Part shown: piece by piece, positions 33,298-41,892 of the stretch
How the letters are laid out: each line of letters begins with the position of its first letter
Position numbering within the stretch: the first letter of the stretch is position 1
DNA from: Lentzea nigeriaca
GTDB lineage: Bacteria > Actinomycetota > Actinomycetes > Mycobacteriales > Pseudonocardiaceae
DNA: 64,000 nucleotides
Direction: 5' to 3'
Assembly (NCBI RefSeq): GCF_016907955.1
Contig: NZ_JAFBCX010000003.1
Location: forward strand, 620,001 to 684,000
Position numbers and translations under genes: made by a program
Notes under the pieces: generated by a model
Seen by the model: only the letters and a program-made list of their open reading frames with translations
Database searches by the model: none
What the model was told of the DNA's origin: nothing

Positions 33298-33989
33298 TGC
33301 AGGATTCACGGGTGGAACGTGGCCGGTTGCTCGTCGTCGAGGACGAACCCAGCATCCGCGAACTGCTGTGCGCGAGCCTGCGGTTCGCGGGGTTCACCGT
33401 GTCCAGCGCCGCAACCGGCGGCGAGGCCCTGCAGGCGGCCCGCGCGGACAGGCCGGACCTCGTGCTGCTCGACGTGATGCTGCCCGACCGCGACGGGTTC
33501 GAGGTGGTGAGGCGGCTGCGGGCCGATGGCGTGCGGGTGCCGGTGCTGTACCTGACGGCGCGCGACAGCCCGGACGACCGGATCACCGGCCTGACGATCG
33601 GCGGCGACGGGTACATCACCAAGCCGTTCAGCCTGGAGGAGGTCATCGCCCGCGTCACGGCCGTGCTGCGGCGCACCCGGCCTGACCACGAGAGCGAGCA
33701 GCTGACGTGCGGTGATCTCTCGCTGGACGTGGAGAGCCACATCGTGCGGCGCGGCACGCAGGTCGTGGAGCTGTCGCCGACCGAGTTCCGGCTGCTGCAC
33801 TACCTGATGCGCAACAGCGGCCGGGTGCTGTCCAAGGCGCAGATCCTCGACCAGGTGTGGTCGCAGGACTTCGACGGCGACGTCGGCGTGGTCGAGTCGT
33901 ACATCTCGTACCTGCGGCGCAAGGTGGACGCCGTGGAGCCGCGGCTGATCCACACGGTGCGCGGCCTGGGTTACATGATCCGCCCATGA
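33297..33989 (+). CDS. OmpR-family response regulator
   Basis: A 230-residue regulator with a receiver domain (acidic pair near 15-17, phospho-acceptor Asp59 in LVLLDVMLPD, Lys in ITKPF) and an OmpR-type winged helix (VELSPTEFRLLHYLMRNSGRVLSK, YISYLRRKVD). It is coupled to the DUF5666-like gene before it and the kinase after it (ATGA at 33986). The pair probably controls the exporter operon it sits in. Confidence 0.94.
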   Translation: MQDSRVERGRLLVVEDEPSIRELLCASLRFAGFTVSSAATGGEALQAARADRPDLVLLDVMLPDRDGFEVVRRLRADGVRVPVLYLTARDSPDDRITGLTIGGDGYITKPFSLEEVIARVTAVLRRTRPDHESEQLTCGDLSLDVESHIVRRGTQVVELSPTEFRLLHYLMRNSGRVLSKAQILDQVWSQDFDGDVGVVESYISYLRRKVDAVEPRLIHTVRGLGYMIRP

Positions 33990-35245
33990 CGTTGCGCCTG
34001 CGGCTCGTGGTCGTGCTCGTCGCCCTGGTGGCCGCGGGCCTGTTCGGCACATGGCTGATCGGGTCGAAGGTGATGGAGAACTACCTGCTGGGCCAGCTCG
34101 ACGCGCGGCTGGACCGGGCGGTGTCGACGCCGAGGACGTTCCCCTTGCGGGACAACATGCTGCTGCGCGACGCCCAGGGCGTTGTCGCGGGCACACCGTT
34201 CGAGGGCCTGCCCGCGTACGGGACGTTGACGCCGGGCGAGCACGTCACGGTGGGCACGCACCGGGTGGCGATGCGGAAGTTCGACGACGTCGAGCTGATC
34301 GCGGTGGCGGACCAGTCGGAGGTCAACCGGGCGGTCGACGACCTGCGGGTGGCGTTCCTGCTGATCAGCCTCGGCGCGCTGATCCTGGTGGGAATGGCGG
34401 GGTATGCGCTCGTCCGGGCGTCCACGCGGGCGTTGGAGGAGGTCGAGCAGGTCGCCGGCGAGATCGCGGCCGGCGACCTCTCGCGGCGGGTGCCGGTGCG
34501 GCGGCCGGGCAGCGAGGTCGGGCAGCTGGCGTCGGCGTTGAACACGATGCTCGGGCAGATCGAGCAGGCGTTCGCGGTGCGGGTCAGCTCGGAGAACCGG
34601 ATGCGGCAGTTCGTCGCCGACGCGTCACACGAGCTGCGCACGCCGCTGACGTCGATTCGGGGCTATGCAGAGCTTTACCGGCAGGGTGCCGCTTCGGCCG
34701 CGGGCGAGGTGTTGCGGCGCATCGAGGACCAGGCCGCCCGGATGGGAGTGCTCGTCGAGGACCTGCTGCAGCTGGCCAGGCTCGACTCGGAGCAGCCGCT
34801 GACGCTGTCCACTGTGGACCTGGTGGTGCTGGTGACCGACGCGGTGCACGAGGCGCGGGTGCGCGACCCGGAACGCACTGTGTCGCTGGAACTTCCCGGT
34901 GCGCCCGTGCTGGTCGACGGTGACGATGCGCGACTGCGGCGGGTGCTGACGAACCTGCTCGACAACGCGTTGACGCACACGCCCACCGGATCGCCGATCG
35001 AGGTGCGGCTCACGCCGGACGTGATCGAGGTGGCTGATCACGGGCCCGGGATGGAACCCGAGCAGGCCGCTCGGGTGTTCGAACGCTTCTACCGCGTGGA
35101 TCCCGCGCGTGGACCCGGCGGCACCGGGCTGGGGCTCGCGATCGTGGCGGCGCTGGTCACGGCCCACGGCTGGCGGGTGGAGGTGGACACCGCGCCGGGT
35201 GAGGGCGCGGTGTTCCGAGTGCTGTTCGGGACTATGCCACGGTGA
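33986..35245 (+). CDS. Sensor histidine kinase of the exporter operon
   Basis: A 419-residue kinase. Two membrane segments (about 7-25 and 122-143) bracket a short extracytoplasmic sensor domain; then come HAMP, the H-box ADASHELRTPL with His215, and the ATPase domain (NLLDNALTHTP, ADHGPGME, GGTGLGLAIV). It is coupled to the response regulator. Signals could be cell envelope stress or the exported compound. It is the last gene of the export operon. Confidence 0.93.
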   Translation: MTLRLRLVVVLVALVAAGLFGTWLIGSKVMENYLLGQLDARLDRAVSTPRTFPLRDNMLLRDAQGVVAGTPFEGLPAYGTLTPGEHVTVGTHRVAMRKFDDVELIAVADQSEVNRAVDDLRVAFLLISLGALILVGMAGYALVRASTRALEEVEQVAGEIAAGDLSRRVPVRRPGSEVGQLASALNTMLGQIEQAFAVRVSSENRMRQFVADASHELRTPLTSIRGYAELYRQGAASAAGEVLRRIEDQAARMGVLVEDLLQLARLDSEQPLTLSTVDLVVLVTDAVHEARVRDPERTVSLELPGAPVLVDGDDARLRRVLTNLLDNALTHTPTGSPIEVRLTPDVIEVADHGPGMEPEQAARVFERFYRVDPARGPGGTGLGLAIVAALVTAHGWRVEVDTAPGEGAVFRVLFGTMPR

Positions 35246-35418
35246 AGCAGAGCAGGCCGTAGCTGCCGCCGCTCTTGAAGCCCTCCACGCAGATCCGCGT
35301 CTGGCTCGGGAAGTACCGTCGCGGGTAGACCCAGCCGCGGTAGGTGGTGAACGGACCGTGTGGTGACGGTCGTCATGGCGGCGGCGAAGCACCGCCGTGA
35401 CCAGCTTCAGTTGACCAT
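35231..35418 (-). pseudogene. Remnant of a small secreted protein
   Basis: The minus-strand frame ending at 35231 reads GPFTTYRGWVYPRRYFPSQ followed by TRICVEGFKSGGSYGLLCFTVA, a plausible extracellular domain with two cysteines, but it has no start. Signal-peptide-like codons (LKLVTAVL, then AAAMTT) lie just upstream in two other frames, so at least two frameshifts have broken the gene. Its end overlaps the kinase gene slightly. The rest of the gap to 35448 holds nothing else. Confidence 0.4.
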
Positions 35419-35448
35419 GAACCGCACGTTAGTCCAATCGGAGCGGTA

Positions 35449-35991
35449 TCACTGGGCCGTGACGACAGGCCCGAGCGGGGCGGGAAGGGCGGCGAGGGCC
35501 CGCAGAGCGCGGGGCGGGAAGTCGGTCCAGTACCCCTGCGGTTCGCGGGCGGCGTGCAGGTGGCGGTCCTGGAACCGTTGCCAGCGCCGCAACCCGTCGA
35601 CGGCCTCCGCCACCGACAGCTCCCCGGACTCGATCGCGTCGGCGAACTCGTCGAGGTCGAGCAAGCGCTGGTGGCGGCCGTCGACGGGCACCATGACATC
35701 GGCGTACAGGTCACGGATGACGAACCCATGAGGCTCGGCAGTGATCTGCACGAGGTCGACGTACCAGGTGGTCGGGCCCTGGGCGGACCGGTCGGTGCGG
35801 TCGTTGCGCTGCCAGACGGGCACGGACATGCTGACGCCGAGATCGAGCAGGACGAACACCCGCTCCAGCAACGTGCCGCCCCGCCACGGCACGAACCGGT
35901 CGGGCAGCTGGAACTCGTAGGCCAGCGCGTCGCCGTCCCGCACGCCGGGCAACGGACCGAACGACTCGCGCCACACCTCGATGCGTTCCAC
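35449..35991 (-). CDS. DUF402 family protein
   Basis: A 180-residue DUF402 protein. The DUF402 barrel covers about residues 20-130 (TTWYVDLVQITAEPHGFVIRDLYADVMVP, then LLDLDEFADAIESGEL), with a helical C-terminal part. Relatives include enzymes acting on nucleoside phosphates or phosphoesters, but this member is uncharacterised. It stands alone, with the FAD monooxygenase upstream on the same strand. Confidence 0.85.
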   Translation of the reverse strand: MERIEVWRESFGPLPGVRDGDALAYEFQLPDRFVPWRGGTLLERVFVLLDLGVSMSVPVWQRNDRTDRSAQGPTTWYVDLVQITAEPHGFVIRDLYADVMVPVDGRHQRLLDLDEFADAIESGELSVAEAVDGLRRWQRFQDRHLHAAREPQGYWTDFPPRALRALAALPAPLGPVVTAQ

Positions 35992-36012
35992 GCGATCAGT
36001 TCTACCGGTTCA

Positions 36013-37107
36013 TCACTGCTGGTCGAGCAGTTCGACCAACTTCTCCGGCGGCTCGTCCCCGAACAGGCTCTCGGCGATGCCGTCGGTGTCCTCGACGGTC
36101 TTCACCGCGCGCACGATCATGGTCTCCTCGTACTCGACCAGCGCCCGCTCGACGTCACCGGGGCGCGCGGCGATCGCCTTGGCGAGCTCGGCGCCGTCCA
36201 GCATGGCCAGGTTGGCGCCTTCACCGTTCGCCACCGTCAGATGGGCGGCGTCACCGAGGAGCGTCACCCCCGGCACCCGGTCCCAGCGAAGTCCGGACGG
36301 CAGCCGGTAGTGCGGCCGGAACACCGGTGTCGTGTCGGTCTCGCTGATCAGCGCGGTCAGCTCGGGAGCCCAGCCCTCGAACTCCCGCACGACCTGCGCG
36401 GGGTCCGTGACGTCGATGCCGTCGAACCACTCCAACGGCCGGTTGAACTCCACGTAGGCGTGCAGGGTGTCGCCGCGCTCCCGGTGGGCGAAGATTCCCT
36501 TGCCCTGGCCGGGAGCGAACATCGAACCGCCACCGACGGCCTTCGCGACGGCGGGGTGCGCGGTGTCGGCGTGATACAGGTAGGTCTCGACGAACGTCAG
36601 GCCCGCGTACTCGGGCTTGGCGTCGGTCAGCACCGCGCGGACCTTCGACCACGCACCATCCGCGCCGACCAGCAACTCCGCTTCCACCGTGCTGCCGTTC
36701 GCGAACGTCACCTCACGGCCTCGGACCCCGGTCACCTTGTGGCCCCACCGAACGGTGCCCGCTGGAAGCGAGTCGAGCAGCATCCGCCGCAGGTCGGCGC
36801 GCTGCACCTCGGGACGCCCGCCGGTGCCGTCGTCGTTCTTCTCGAACAGGACTTCGCCTTCGGGGCTCAACACCCGGATCGCCTGTCGGCCTTCCAGCAC
36901 CAGGCCGCGGAACTCCTCCGTCAACCCCGCGGCCTCGACGGCGAGCTGGCCGTTGTAGTCGTGGATGTCGAGCATTCCACCCTGCGACCGCGCCGACGGC
37001 GACTCCTCCGCCTCGTAGACGACGGACGGGATGCCGTGGACGTGCAGCACGCGAGCGAGGGTGAGACCGCCGAGACCGGCGCCGATGATCGTGACTGGTT
37101 TGTGCAT
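36013..37107 (-). CDS. TetX-like FAD-dependent monooxygenase
   Basis: A 364-residue class A flavoprotein monooxygenase. It has GAGLGGLTLARVL (FAD dinucleotide motif, about 9-21), ARSQGGMLDIHDYNGQLAVE, a DG-type motif LLVGADGAWSKVR and VTLLGDAAHLTVANGEGANLAMLDG. Close families include the tetracycline-inactivating TetX and many actinomycete hydroxylases. The ATG at 37107 begins directly at the flavin fold; an upstream start would add a cysteine-rich extension unlike the family. The substrate is unknown. It could modify an antibiotic or take part in catabolism. Confidence 0.9.
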   Translation of the reverse strand: MHKPVTIIGAGLGGLTLARVLHVHGIPSVVYEAEESPSARSQGGMLDIHDYNGQLAVEAAGLTEEFRGLVLEGRQAIRVLSPEGEVLFEKNDDGTGGRPEVQRADLRRMLLDSLPAGTVRWGHKVTGVRGREVTFANGSTVEAELLVGADGAWSKVRAVLTDAKPEYAGLTFVETYLYHADTAHPAVAKAVGGGSMFAPGQGKGIFAHRERGDTLHAYVEFNRPLEWFDGIDVTDPAQVVREFEGWAPELTALISETDTTPVFRPHYRLPSGLRWDRVPGVTLLGDAAHLTVANGEGANLAMLDGAELAKAIAARPGDVERALVEYEETMIVRAVKTVEDTDGIAESLFGDEPPEKLVELLDQQ

Positions 37108-37290
37108 GAGGCAACACTGACGAACACCGCTGGCACCGGCCGCACACACCGCTGGCACGCGGCTGGCAGGCGCTGTCAGCTACCGCTCGCCGACGTTCCT
37201 GGATGAGCAAGCTCGGCGCCGTGAAGTCGACCTGCAACGCCGCCGCCAGCGAGATCGGCCCGAGTGGACAATGCGGTGCGATCGAAGCCC

Positions 37291-37296
37291 TAGGCT
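37291..37296 (+). promoter_or_regulatory. -10 element of a leaderless promoter
   Basis: TAGGCT ends seven bases before the GTG of the aldolase gene, the spacing expected for a leaderless transcript. A weak TGGACA at 37265-37270 is 20 bases upstream, longer than usual for a -35. Confidence 0.5.
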
Positions 37297-37303
37297 GGCG
37301 CGC

Positions 37304-37903
37304 GTGGGCTACCGCTACGAGATCACCCAGGCAGTCGTGCGGCAGGGCATCATCGCGATCATCCGCACCGACGATGCGTCCTCGGCCGTTGCGGCCGCCG
37401 TTCCGCTGCTGGACGCCGGCCTGACGTCACTGGAACTGCCACTCACGAACCCCGAGGCGCTGAAGGCGATCGCGCACCTCAGAAGTGAGTACCCGGACGC
37501 CGTGATCGGTGCGGGCTCGGTGCTGGACTCGGCTTCCGCGGTCGCCGCGGTGCGGGCTGGGGCACAGTTCCTCGTGGCGCCGAACCTCGAGCTGTCGGTG
37601 ATCCGGGCGGGGCATCGGTATGGGGCAGCTGTGCTCCCCGGCGCTGGGACCGTTACCGAGATCGTGCAGGCGATGGAGGCCGGAGCGGATGCGGTGAAGG
37701 TGTTTCCGGCGCCTACGCCGCAGTGGGTCAAGGATGTGTTGGCGGTGCTGCCCCATGCGCCGTTGGTGCCTACCGGCGGAGTGGCGCCTGCGGATGTTCC
37801 CGGCTGGCTGGCGGCGGGTGCGGTGGCTTGCGGAGTCGGGTCGGCGCTTGCTCGCACTCCTCTTGCCGAGATTCAGGGGTTGGTTCGCGCTTCGCGGTCT
37901 TGA
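37304..37903 (+). CDS. eda: KDPG/KHG aldolase
   Basis: A 199-residue class I aldolase that cleaves 2-keto-3-deoxy-6-phosphogluconate to pyruvate and glyceraldehyde 3-phosphate in Entner-Doudoroff or uronate breakdown. LELPLTNP carries the catalytic Glu44 and AVKVFPAP the Schiff-base Lys132. GTG at 37304 is preferred over an ATG 33 bases upstream because it starts at the conserved domain and fits a leaderless promoter. A broken GntR regulator gene follows directly, which suggests a former sugar-acid regulon. Confidence 0.9.
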   Translation: MGYRYEITQAVVRQGIIAIIRTDDASSAVAAAVPLLDAGLTSLELPLTNPEALKAIAHLRSEYPDAVIGAGSVLDSASAVAAVRAGAQFLVAPNLELSVIRAGHRYGAAVLPGAGTVTEIVQAMEAGADAVKVFPAPTPQWVKDVLAVLPHAPLVPTGGVAPADVPGWLAAGAVACGVGSALARTPLAEIQGLVRASRS

Positions 37904-37932
37904 GCGGGGCGGTTTGGGTCGCTGGTTCTTGC

Positions 37933-38088
37933 GTGGCCGAACAGGACAAGCTCGTGCACGGGGACGACCGGGTGCCGTCCCACCGTGCCGTTCTCGACGC
38001 GATCACGGACCGCGACCCCGAGGCCGCCTACGCCGCGATGCGGGCGCTGGTCGACAAGTCGGGCGCGGATCTCGGTCGGTTGCGCTGA
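37933..38088 (+). pseudogene. Fragment of a GntR-family (FCD) regulator
   Basis: About 51 codons read VPSHRAVLDAITDRDPEAAYAAMRALVDKS, the last helices of the FCD ligand domain of GntR/FadR regulators. The DNA-binding domain and most of FCD are missing. It lies 30 bases after the KDPG aldolase, a common place for a sugar-acid regulator, so this is probably the stump of a deleted regulator. Confidence 0.65.
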
Positions 38089-38164
38089 TGTTCGTCAACG
38101 CTTGATCGATACGACACGCCCGCCCGGTTGTGAATGATTCTCATGTCCTTCACCATCGGGCCCC

Positions 38165-39088
38165 ATGCGCCTGATCACGCTCGCCGCTGCCGTCGCGCTC
38201 ACGATCCCGGCCGCACCCGCGGTCGCGGCCCCGGCCGCCCCGAAGATCGCCACCCACAACGTGTTCATGCTGTCCCGCAACCTCTATCCCAACTGGGGCC
38301 AGGTGACGCGGGCCGACCTGATCGACAGCACCGGCGTGCTGAACGGTCAGGACGTCGTCGTGCTGCAGGAGGCGTTCGACAACACCGCCTCCGACCGGTT
38401 GCTCGCCAACCTCCGCGACACCTACCCGCACCAGACGCCGGTGCTCGGCCGCAGCACCGCTGGATGGGACGTCACCTCGGGTGCGTACCGCGACTCGACG
38501 CCGGAGGACGGTGGGGTCGCGGTGCTGAGCCGGTGGCCGATCACGACGCGCATGCAGCACATCTACCGCGACGCGTGCGGCGCGGACTGGTTCTCCAACA
38601 AGGGTTTCGCGTACGTGCGGATCGAGGCACCGACCGGCCCGCTGCACGTGATCGGCACCCACATGCAGGCGGAGGACTCCAGCTGCACGAGCGCTCCGGC
38701 CGGCTACCGGACGAAGCAACGGGCCGAGATCAGGGCGTTTCTGACCGCGCGGAACATCCCTGCGTCCGAACCGGTCTACGTGGTGGGCGACATGAACGTC
38801 GTGAAGGCGAGCGACGAGTTCCCGCGGATGATCGCCGATCTCGGCGCCGCCACGCCCGAGGTGACCGGGCACCCGTTCTCGTGGGACTGCGCGGACAACA
38901 GCATCTGCCGAGACCAGTACGGGCCCGAGTACGCGTCCGAGCACCTCGACTACGTGCTCACGATCCAGGGTCCGGTGCTGCGCAACGAAACCCGGCGGGT
39001 GAAGAGTCCCGAGTGGTCGACCTGGTCGTGGGGGCGCAAGTACACCTACACCGACTTCTCCGACCACTACCCCGTTTTCGCTAGCTGA
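38165..39088 (+). CDS. Secreted sphingomyelinase C-type phosphodiesterase
   Basis: A 307-residue protein with a signal peptide cut near residue 22 (AVAA). The endonuclease/exonuclease/phosphatase fold follows: THNVFMLSRNLYPNWGQ, VLQEAFDN (metal Glu), GTHMQAEDSSC, GDMNVVKASDEF, SEHLDYVL and FSDHYPV (catalytic His). These features match bacterial neutral sphingomyelinases such as beta-toxin, so it probably hydrolyses sphingomyelin or related phospholipids outside the cell. Two nearby Cys pairs may form disulfides. It stands alone. Confidence 0.9.
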   Translation: MRLITLAAAVALTIPAAPAVAAPAAPKIATHNVFMLSRNLYPNWGQVTRADLIDSTGVLNGQDVVVLQEAFDNTASDRLLANLRDTYPHQTPVLGRSTAGWDVTSGAYRDSTPEDGGVAVLSRWPITTRMQHIYRDACGADWFSNKGFAYVRIEAPTGPLHVIGTHMQAEDSSCTSAPAGYRTKQRAEIRAFLTARNIPASEPVYVVGDMNVVKASDEFPRMIADLGAATPEVTGHPFSWDCADNSICRDQYGPEYASEHLDYVLTIQGPVLRNETRRVKSPEWSTWSWGRKYTYTDFSDHYPVFAS

Positions 39089-39392
39089 GCACGGGAGCGA
39101 CGGTCAGGCCGAGCTCGGGCATGCCCAGCCAGTCGAGAGTGCCGCCCGACTCGGCCAGCTTCACCCTGACCGCGTACACCTGAGCAGCAACGCCTGCAGC
39201 GAGTCCACTCCGTACGCGGCACCGACCTCGTCGTCGCCGAGACCGGCGATCCGATGTGGACAGACCCAGTCGCCGTTGCGGTCTCAACGGATCGGGGCGC
39301 GGGGCACCGAACCTGATCACCACCTCGAAGTGCGATCCGTCCGGTGCCACGCCCCCGATCCGCCGTTCCGCGACGATCTCTCCCAGCTCCAT
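39081..39392 (-). pseudogene. DUF6968-like protein broken by two compensating frameshifts
   Basis: The frame at both ends reads as one family: MELGEIVAERRIGGVAPDGS at the start and VRVKLAESGGTLDWLGMPEL at the end. Between about 39195 and 39285 the conserved protein (NGDWVCPHRIAGLGDDEVG, AAYGVDSLQALLL) lies in another frame. Two small indels therefore bracket the middle third and restore the frame. This is either a decaying gene or a pair of sequencing errors. It starts four bases before the DUF6493 gene ends. Confidence 0.6.
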
Positions 39393-39396
39393 GCCG

Positions 39397-41892
39397 TCAG
39401 CCCAGTGCCGTCACCAGCCGCTTCGCCTGCACGACGGCCTTGCTGGAGCCCTTGCGTCCAGCGACCTCCGCGAGTCCTTCGACCTCGCCACGCGGCCTGC
39501 ACTGCTGTGCCAGTTCGACGGCCAGCTCGATCACGTCCGCGACCCGGTTGTGCGTCCACAGCTTCGGCAGCGCGGTGGCCAGGATGTCCCAGACCTGGGT
39601 GGACGCACCGGACCGGGCGGCGTCGCGCAGTCCAGGCACGATCCGGTTCAGGGCGAGCTCGCCGCGCTGCACCAGCAGGCCGATGATCTCGCCGAGCGCC
39701 TTGCCGTCGAACTGGTCGCGAGAAGCGAGGATCAGCAGGGCGTCGACGGCATGGGCGCGGTTGACCGTGAGCTCGGCGCCGAGCCCGTACGCGAGCGCGA
39801 GGTTCATCGCGACGCCGATCGGGCCGTCCGCCTCGGCGAGCAGCGGCAGCAGCGGGCCGTCGCCGCCCCTCGAGTCGCGCCGGTGGGCGAGGTGCGGCAC
39901 GAGGTGAGCGGCCACGACCTCGCGTTGCACGGGCAGGACGGCGGGCCACCACTCGATCATCGGGCCCCACTCGTTGTGGCCGTACCAGTGCTTCTCCGGC
40001 TCGGGCAGCCCTGGATCGACGGTGACGAGCAGTCGTTTCTCCGTCATCGACGGGCGGTAGTAGCCGTAGTTCTCTGAAGTGCGGATCCGTTCGACCAGTG
40101 TGACCTGTGGGTCCGAGCGGTCCTTCAGCCACTCGCGCAGCAGCCGGCCGGTGTTGCCGGACAACGACGTGAACGCCTCGGGCGTCACGTCACGCGGAAG
40201 CCGGTGGTAGGCCTGCTGCAGGTCGCGCGGCCACGGTTCCCAGCCCTCCGCCTCTGCCTTGGCGAGCCGTTCGAGCAGCGTGGCGGCGTCGAGCAGGCCG
40301 GACATCTCGGTCGGGAAGGAGACCAGGGCCGGGCGCGGCGACTGCGCCAGCCCCTTCGTGATCTCGCGCAGCCGCAAGGCGAGCTGCTCGCTGACCGAAA
40401 CTGACGGGGCGCGTTTGAGCTGCTTCAGCCAGGTGCGGGCGGAGCTCAGCATCGACTCGATCGGCCCAGCCGACGTCGCGGGTTCGGCCACGGCGGCGAT
40501 GATCCCGACCAGTTCCTCCCAGGGAGCACGGTCCGCGTTCTCGGAGTAGCCGTAGTAGGCGCGGTTCTGGATCCATTGGTACTTGTCGTAGATCGGCGCG
40601 AACGCCCTGGCGACCGCTTCCCTGTCCTGCCACGCGAACCGGACCACGGCCTCGATGATCCGTTCCCCGACGACCGCCTCGACGTGCCCGGCGTTGCGGC
40701 CGAACAGCGCGTGCACCTCGCCCGTCAGCTCGTCGATCGTGGCGATCGGCTCCGGCCACGGGCGCCGCGTGAACGGCGCGAGCGCGACGGTGTCCTCTTG
40801 TGCCGTGGTGGCACCGAGTTGTGCCGCGAGGTCGGGCGGCAGTTGTTCAGCCAACGCCAGCAGCTCGGTCCTCGTGGCGTCGCTGATCTTCGCGAGGTGC
40901 TTGGTCACCAGCTTGACGGCGTGGCCGCGCAGGTCGTCGGACTCGTGCGCGAACAGTTCCGCGGCCGTGAGCACGACCTCGTCCGGATTCTCCTTGGCGT
41001 GCTTGCCGAGCCAGGTGAGCTGGGTGCGGATGAGCTTCTTCTCGGTACGGCCGAACACCCAGCGGCTCGCGTCGCACAGCAGGTCGAAGTCCAGCCGCCG
41101 CGCCTCGTCGAGCCGCTTCAGCTGGTCCTGCGCGAGAGTGGCCACAGTGGACCGTGAGTCCGGCAGCATCGCGACGTAGTCCCGCGCGTGCTCGGCCGCC
41201 TCGTCCATCGTGACCTGCACGACCTCGTGCAGCGCCAGGAAACCCTCCATCTCCTTGGCGCTGCCGCCCTGCTGGAGCCGGGCGAGGCACCCGTCGAGCA
41301 GCACCTGGCGGTCTGCCCTGTCGCGCAGGAACGTCCGCCACTGCCGGGTGTTCGCGATGATCGCACCGGCGCCGACGACCTCCAGCAGGCGCGGGATGAG
41401 CGCGTCGAAGGCAGGCCGCCACCTGGTGTGGCCGCCGAAGTCCATGAAGTGGATCAGGAACCCGTCCGAGTCCGGCGGGTTGTCCCCGCAGAACTCCAGG
41501 ACGATCACCAGCAGGTCCCGGCGGGAGAGATCGCGCGTCGGCATCTTGGCGCCGAGCCGCGCCACCAGGTCGGGCAGCCACGTGAGCTCACGGTGCCGCA
41601 GCACGTCGAGCACCACGCTGGTGCTGCCGGCGTGGCTCGTCCAGTTGTGCCAGATGCGGTAGCGCACCAGCCAGGGCGTGAGCGTCGACGCGTTCGGCAG
41701 CAACCCGGCTCCCGCGATCGCGAGCGTCTCGCCGTGAAACCAGCGCCGGTCGCCCGCCCGGTGCTTCTTCTCGTACGCGATCAGGTCCTTCGCGGCCTCC
41801 TTGCGCTCCTCGGGCGTGAGGCTGTTCAGCACCTCCCCGAGCGGCAGCACCTCGTCCGACTCGATCAGCGCCTGGATTCTCTGGAAGGTCAC
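39397..41892 (-). CDS. DUF6493-like helical repeat protein, partner of the SWIM protein
   Basis: An 831-residue mostly helical protein that looks like a HEAT- or ARM-type repeat scaffold, without visible membrane segments or catalytic motifs. It starts with GTG at 41892, overlapping the SWIM gene stop as GTGA. Actinomycetes often encode this protein after a SWIM zinc-finger protein, sometimes with MoxR ATPase and von Willebrand domain genes, but neither is present here. The pair may act as a regulated conflict or protein-quality system; that is inference from related gene sets. Confidence 0.75.
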   Translation of the reverse strand: MTFQRIQALIESDEVLPLGEVLNSLTPEERKEAAKDLIAYEKKHRAGDRRWFHGETLAIAGAGLLPNASTLTPWLVRYRIWHNWTSHAGSTSVVLDVLRHRELTWLPDLVARLGAKMPTRDLSRRDLLVIVLEFCGDNPPDSDGFLIHFMDFGGHTRWRPAFDALIPRLLEVVGAGAIIANTRQWRTFLRDRADRQVLLDGCLARLQQGGSAKEMEGFLALHEVVQVTMDEAAEHARDYVAMLPDSRSTVATLAQDQLKRLDEARRLDFDLLCDASRWVFGRTEKKLIRTQLTWLGKHAKENPDEVVLTAAELFAHESDDLRGHAVKLVTKHLAKISDATRTELLALAEQLPPDLAAQLGATTAQEDTVALAPFTRRPWPEPIATIDELTGEVHALFGRNAGHVEAVVGERIIEAVVRFAWQDREAVARAFAPIYDKYQWIQNRAYYGYSENADRAPWEELVGIIAAVAEPATSAGPIESMLSSARTWLKQLKRAPSVSVSEQLALRLREITKGLAQSPRPALVSFPTEMSGLLDAATLLERLAKAEAEGWEPWPRDLQQAYHRLPRDVTPEAFTSLSGNTGRLLREWLKDRSDPQVTLVERIRTSENYGYYRPSMTEKRLLVTVDPGLPEPEKHWYGHNEWGPMIEWWPAVLPVQREVVAAHLVPHLAHRRDSRGGDGPLLPLLAEADGPIGVAMNLALAYGLGAELTVNRAHAVDALLILASRDQFDGKALGEIIGLLVQRGELALNRIVPGLRDAARSGASTQVWDILATALPKLWTHNRVADVIELAVELAQQCRPRGEVEGLAEVAGRKGSSKAVVQAKRLVTALG

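Noticed and set aside
37108..37303. Minus-strand frame with SLAAALQVDFTAPSLLIQ upstream of the FAD monooxygenase
   Set aside because: It resembles no known domain well enough, has no start signal and runs into the monooxygenase in a different frame.
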